This document shows, piece by piece, positions 62,885 to 64,000 of a stretch of 64,000 nt of DNA. The stretch comes from a virus, in the IMG/VR virus record IMGVR_UViG_3300047564_002353, positions 38,000 to 101,999 of that record; one strand, 5' to 3'. How positions within the stretch are numbered: position 1 is the stretch's first letter; every line of letters begins with the position of its first letter. A program made the position numbers and the translations under genes. The notes beneath the pieces are model-generated. The model saw only the letters and a program-made list of their open reading frames with translations, had not been told where the DNA came from and made no database searches.

Positions 62885-63092
62885 CGATACTTAATCTATA
62901 CAATATTTTAACACGTTCACAGGCCTTATGTAAAGCTCTATTGGTTTTAGCGGCCTTTCTAATTTCAATCCAAAGTTTGTGTTCTTCTAATTCTTTCATT
63001 CCTTCGGAATAGGTAATAGTTCTTTCTAACGATCCCATTTCTCTTTCGTAAACAGTTTTACCCTTATCAGGACTTTCGTATATTTTAGTCAT
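62871..63092 (-). CDS. Small conserved protein (73 aa)
   Basis: MTKIYESPDKGKTVYEREMGS; acidic helical rest. A short block found beside these genes in related phages as I recall. Unknown function. Confidence 0.65.
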   Translation of the reverse strand: MTKIYESPDKGKTVYEREMGSLERTITYSEGMKELEEHKLWIEIRKAAKTNRALHKACERVKILYRLSIDDPK

Positions 63093-63649
63093 TTATATGC
63101 CACCACTCTGCTACACATTGCAGTTTTAGGATATTTGTTAGGTTCTGCAATAATTTTACTAAATCCTGCTTCCCTTAATAGTTTGCTCAAACTATCTACA
63201 CTATATCCCCATTTATGCATCATAGCTACATCTTGATATCTTACTATGTTACCAAAAATTCCTGCTATACCTTGTTTTAAAATTTTTCGATTATCGCTGT
63301 ATAATCTACTAGGATCATCTACAATAAATTTACACATTTTTAAAATATCAGGCCATTCCGTGGCCACAAATCCACCAGGCTTTAAGATTCTATGCCATTC
63401 CTTTAACATAGGAGGAACTTTGTCCGGCATAATATGTTCTATTACATGAACACTTAGAATCTCATCTATGCTATTGTCAGATACTGGATATATATCTGTA
63501 AGATTGTGAATGGTCACGCCTGGTTGACCTGCACAATAATCTCCGTCGACATTTATCCAGTCTTCGAAAATATTTGGACCACATCCTAAATGTAATCTTA
63601 TAGATTTATTTTCTTTTTGATGTTTATCAACTTCTTCAAGTAAAGTCAT
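63089..63649 (-). CDS. Class I SAM-dependent methyltransferase
   Basis: 186 aa. 'IRLHLGCGPNIFEDWINVDGDY' (motif I), 'SVHVIEHI', and 'LKPGGFVATEWPD'. Similar proteins sit in glycan clusters next to glycosyltransferases, as here. Probably modifies a sugar or virion glycan. Confidence 0.8.
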   Translation of the reverse strand: MTLLEEVDKHQKENKSIRLHLGCGPNIFEDWINVDGDYCAGQPGVTIHNLTDIYPVSDNSIDEILSVHVIEHIMPDKVPPMLKEWHRILKPGGFVATEWPDILKMCKFIVDDPSRLYSDNRKILKQGIAGIFGNIVRYQDVAMMHKWGYSVDSLSKLLREAGFSKIIAEPNKYPKTAMCSRVVAYK

Positions 63650-64000
63650 TTTTTATAGTCTTAAAAAAATTAAGCCATTTATTAGAAATTGTATCGATAG
63701 AATAAAACTTTTTAGTATATTCTTGGCCTAAGGATACCATTTTATTTACAGCATCAGGATTGGATTTTGCCCAGTTAATACCTTTAATAATATCTTTTGA
63801 CCAAACAAAATCTGCAAACTCCTTATAACTATCAAGCCTGCTAGTAAGTATGAATTTTCCAGAAGCTAAAGAATCGACTATTCTATTGGCACTTTTTGTA
63901 ATTGTTCTATAATGATTAACATCTACAGGAAGTAAAATCATATCACATTCAGCCATTAATTTTCCTTGCAGATTCCAATCCCATTCGTGAAATTTTATTT
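63636..64000 (-). CDS. Glycosyltransferase, C-terminal part (5' end beyond window)
   Basis: The frame is open to the window edge (…HEWDWNLQGKLMAECDMILL). 'NRIVDSLASGKFILTSRLDSYKEFADFVWSKDI' and 'NKMVSLGQEYTKKFYSIDTISNKWLNFF' match the C-terminal half of GT4-type transferases. Overlaps the methyltransferase gene, so the two probably act on one glycan. Confidence 0.7.
   Translation of the reverse strand, partial: IKFHEWDWNLQGKLMAECDMILLPVDVNHYRTITKSANRIVDSLASGKFILTSRLDSYKEFADFVWSKDIIKGINWAKSNPDAVNKMVSLGQEYTKKFYSIDTISNKWLNFFKTIKNDFT

Noticed and set aside
1-64000. Genome-wide reassignment of TAG as sense
   Set aside because: TAG ends several small genes (33209, 36526, 41092, 41210, 47730), and the long late genes have no in-frame TAG.

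Overview
The window looks like part of a large tailed-phage genome of the T4-like (contractile-tail) type that infects an aquatic Gram-negative bacterium. The replication genes recognised are a gp41-like helicase and a gp61-like primase. T4-type late promoters (NATAA[A/G]TA) precede many minus-strand genes and a few plus-strand ones. The tail proteins carry Gly-X-Y collagen-like repeats. There is no rRNA, integrase or transposase. The host is not identifiable from sequence alone; near-consensus sigma70 promoters and AlgH, DUF454 and heptose-epimerase homologues suggest a proteobacterium. Layout: (1) 1-14.5 kb, minus strand: virion adhesion genes, with two large collagen-like proteins, a truncated third one, a five-LamG protein, a Mtd-N/beta-helix protein and small beta-rich companions. 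(2) 14.5-21.9 kb, mostly minus: secreted nuclease, lipoprotein, DUF454, HNH nucleases, AlgH, a three-domain SGNH/peptidoglycan-binding/lysozyme-like protein, a nucleotide-sugar epimerase and a DGQH-motif protein. (3) 22.0-37.4 kb, plus: a dense array of tiny overlapping genes starting at divergent sigma70 promoters. It includes an expanded family of small proteins ending in a [WF]-x-x-L-K/R-[WYF] motif (family A), a MNERI...FAEL family (family B), two-cysteine secreted peptides (family C), a serine DD-peptidase, an H1-like protein and an amber-suppressor tRNA closely followed by a gene with an in-frame TAG at codon 3. (4) 37.4-38.0 kb: gene-free control region with palindromes. (5) 38.0-49.9 kb, plus: small genes, many with their own TTGACA-N16/17-TATAAT promoter and a shared leader, plus tRNA-Leu and tRNA-Arg, ending in an AAA+ ATPase and a terminator. 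(6) 50-64 kb, mostly minus: three 2OG-Fe(II)-oxygenase-like proteins, a radical SAM protein, helicase, primase, carbamoyltransferase, a miniature DnaE-like protein, a methyltransferase and a truncated glycosyltransferase. Most interesting: the suppressor tRNA/amber gene pair; about 950 nt at 44.1-45.1 kb with no 5'-TC-3' dinucleotide on the plus strand; late promoters placed so that the predicted transcript starts at or within a few bases of the start codon; and the family A array with a visible duplication remnant.
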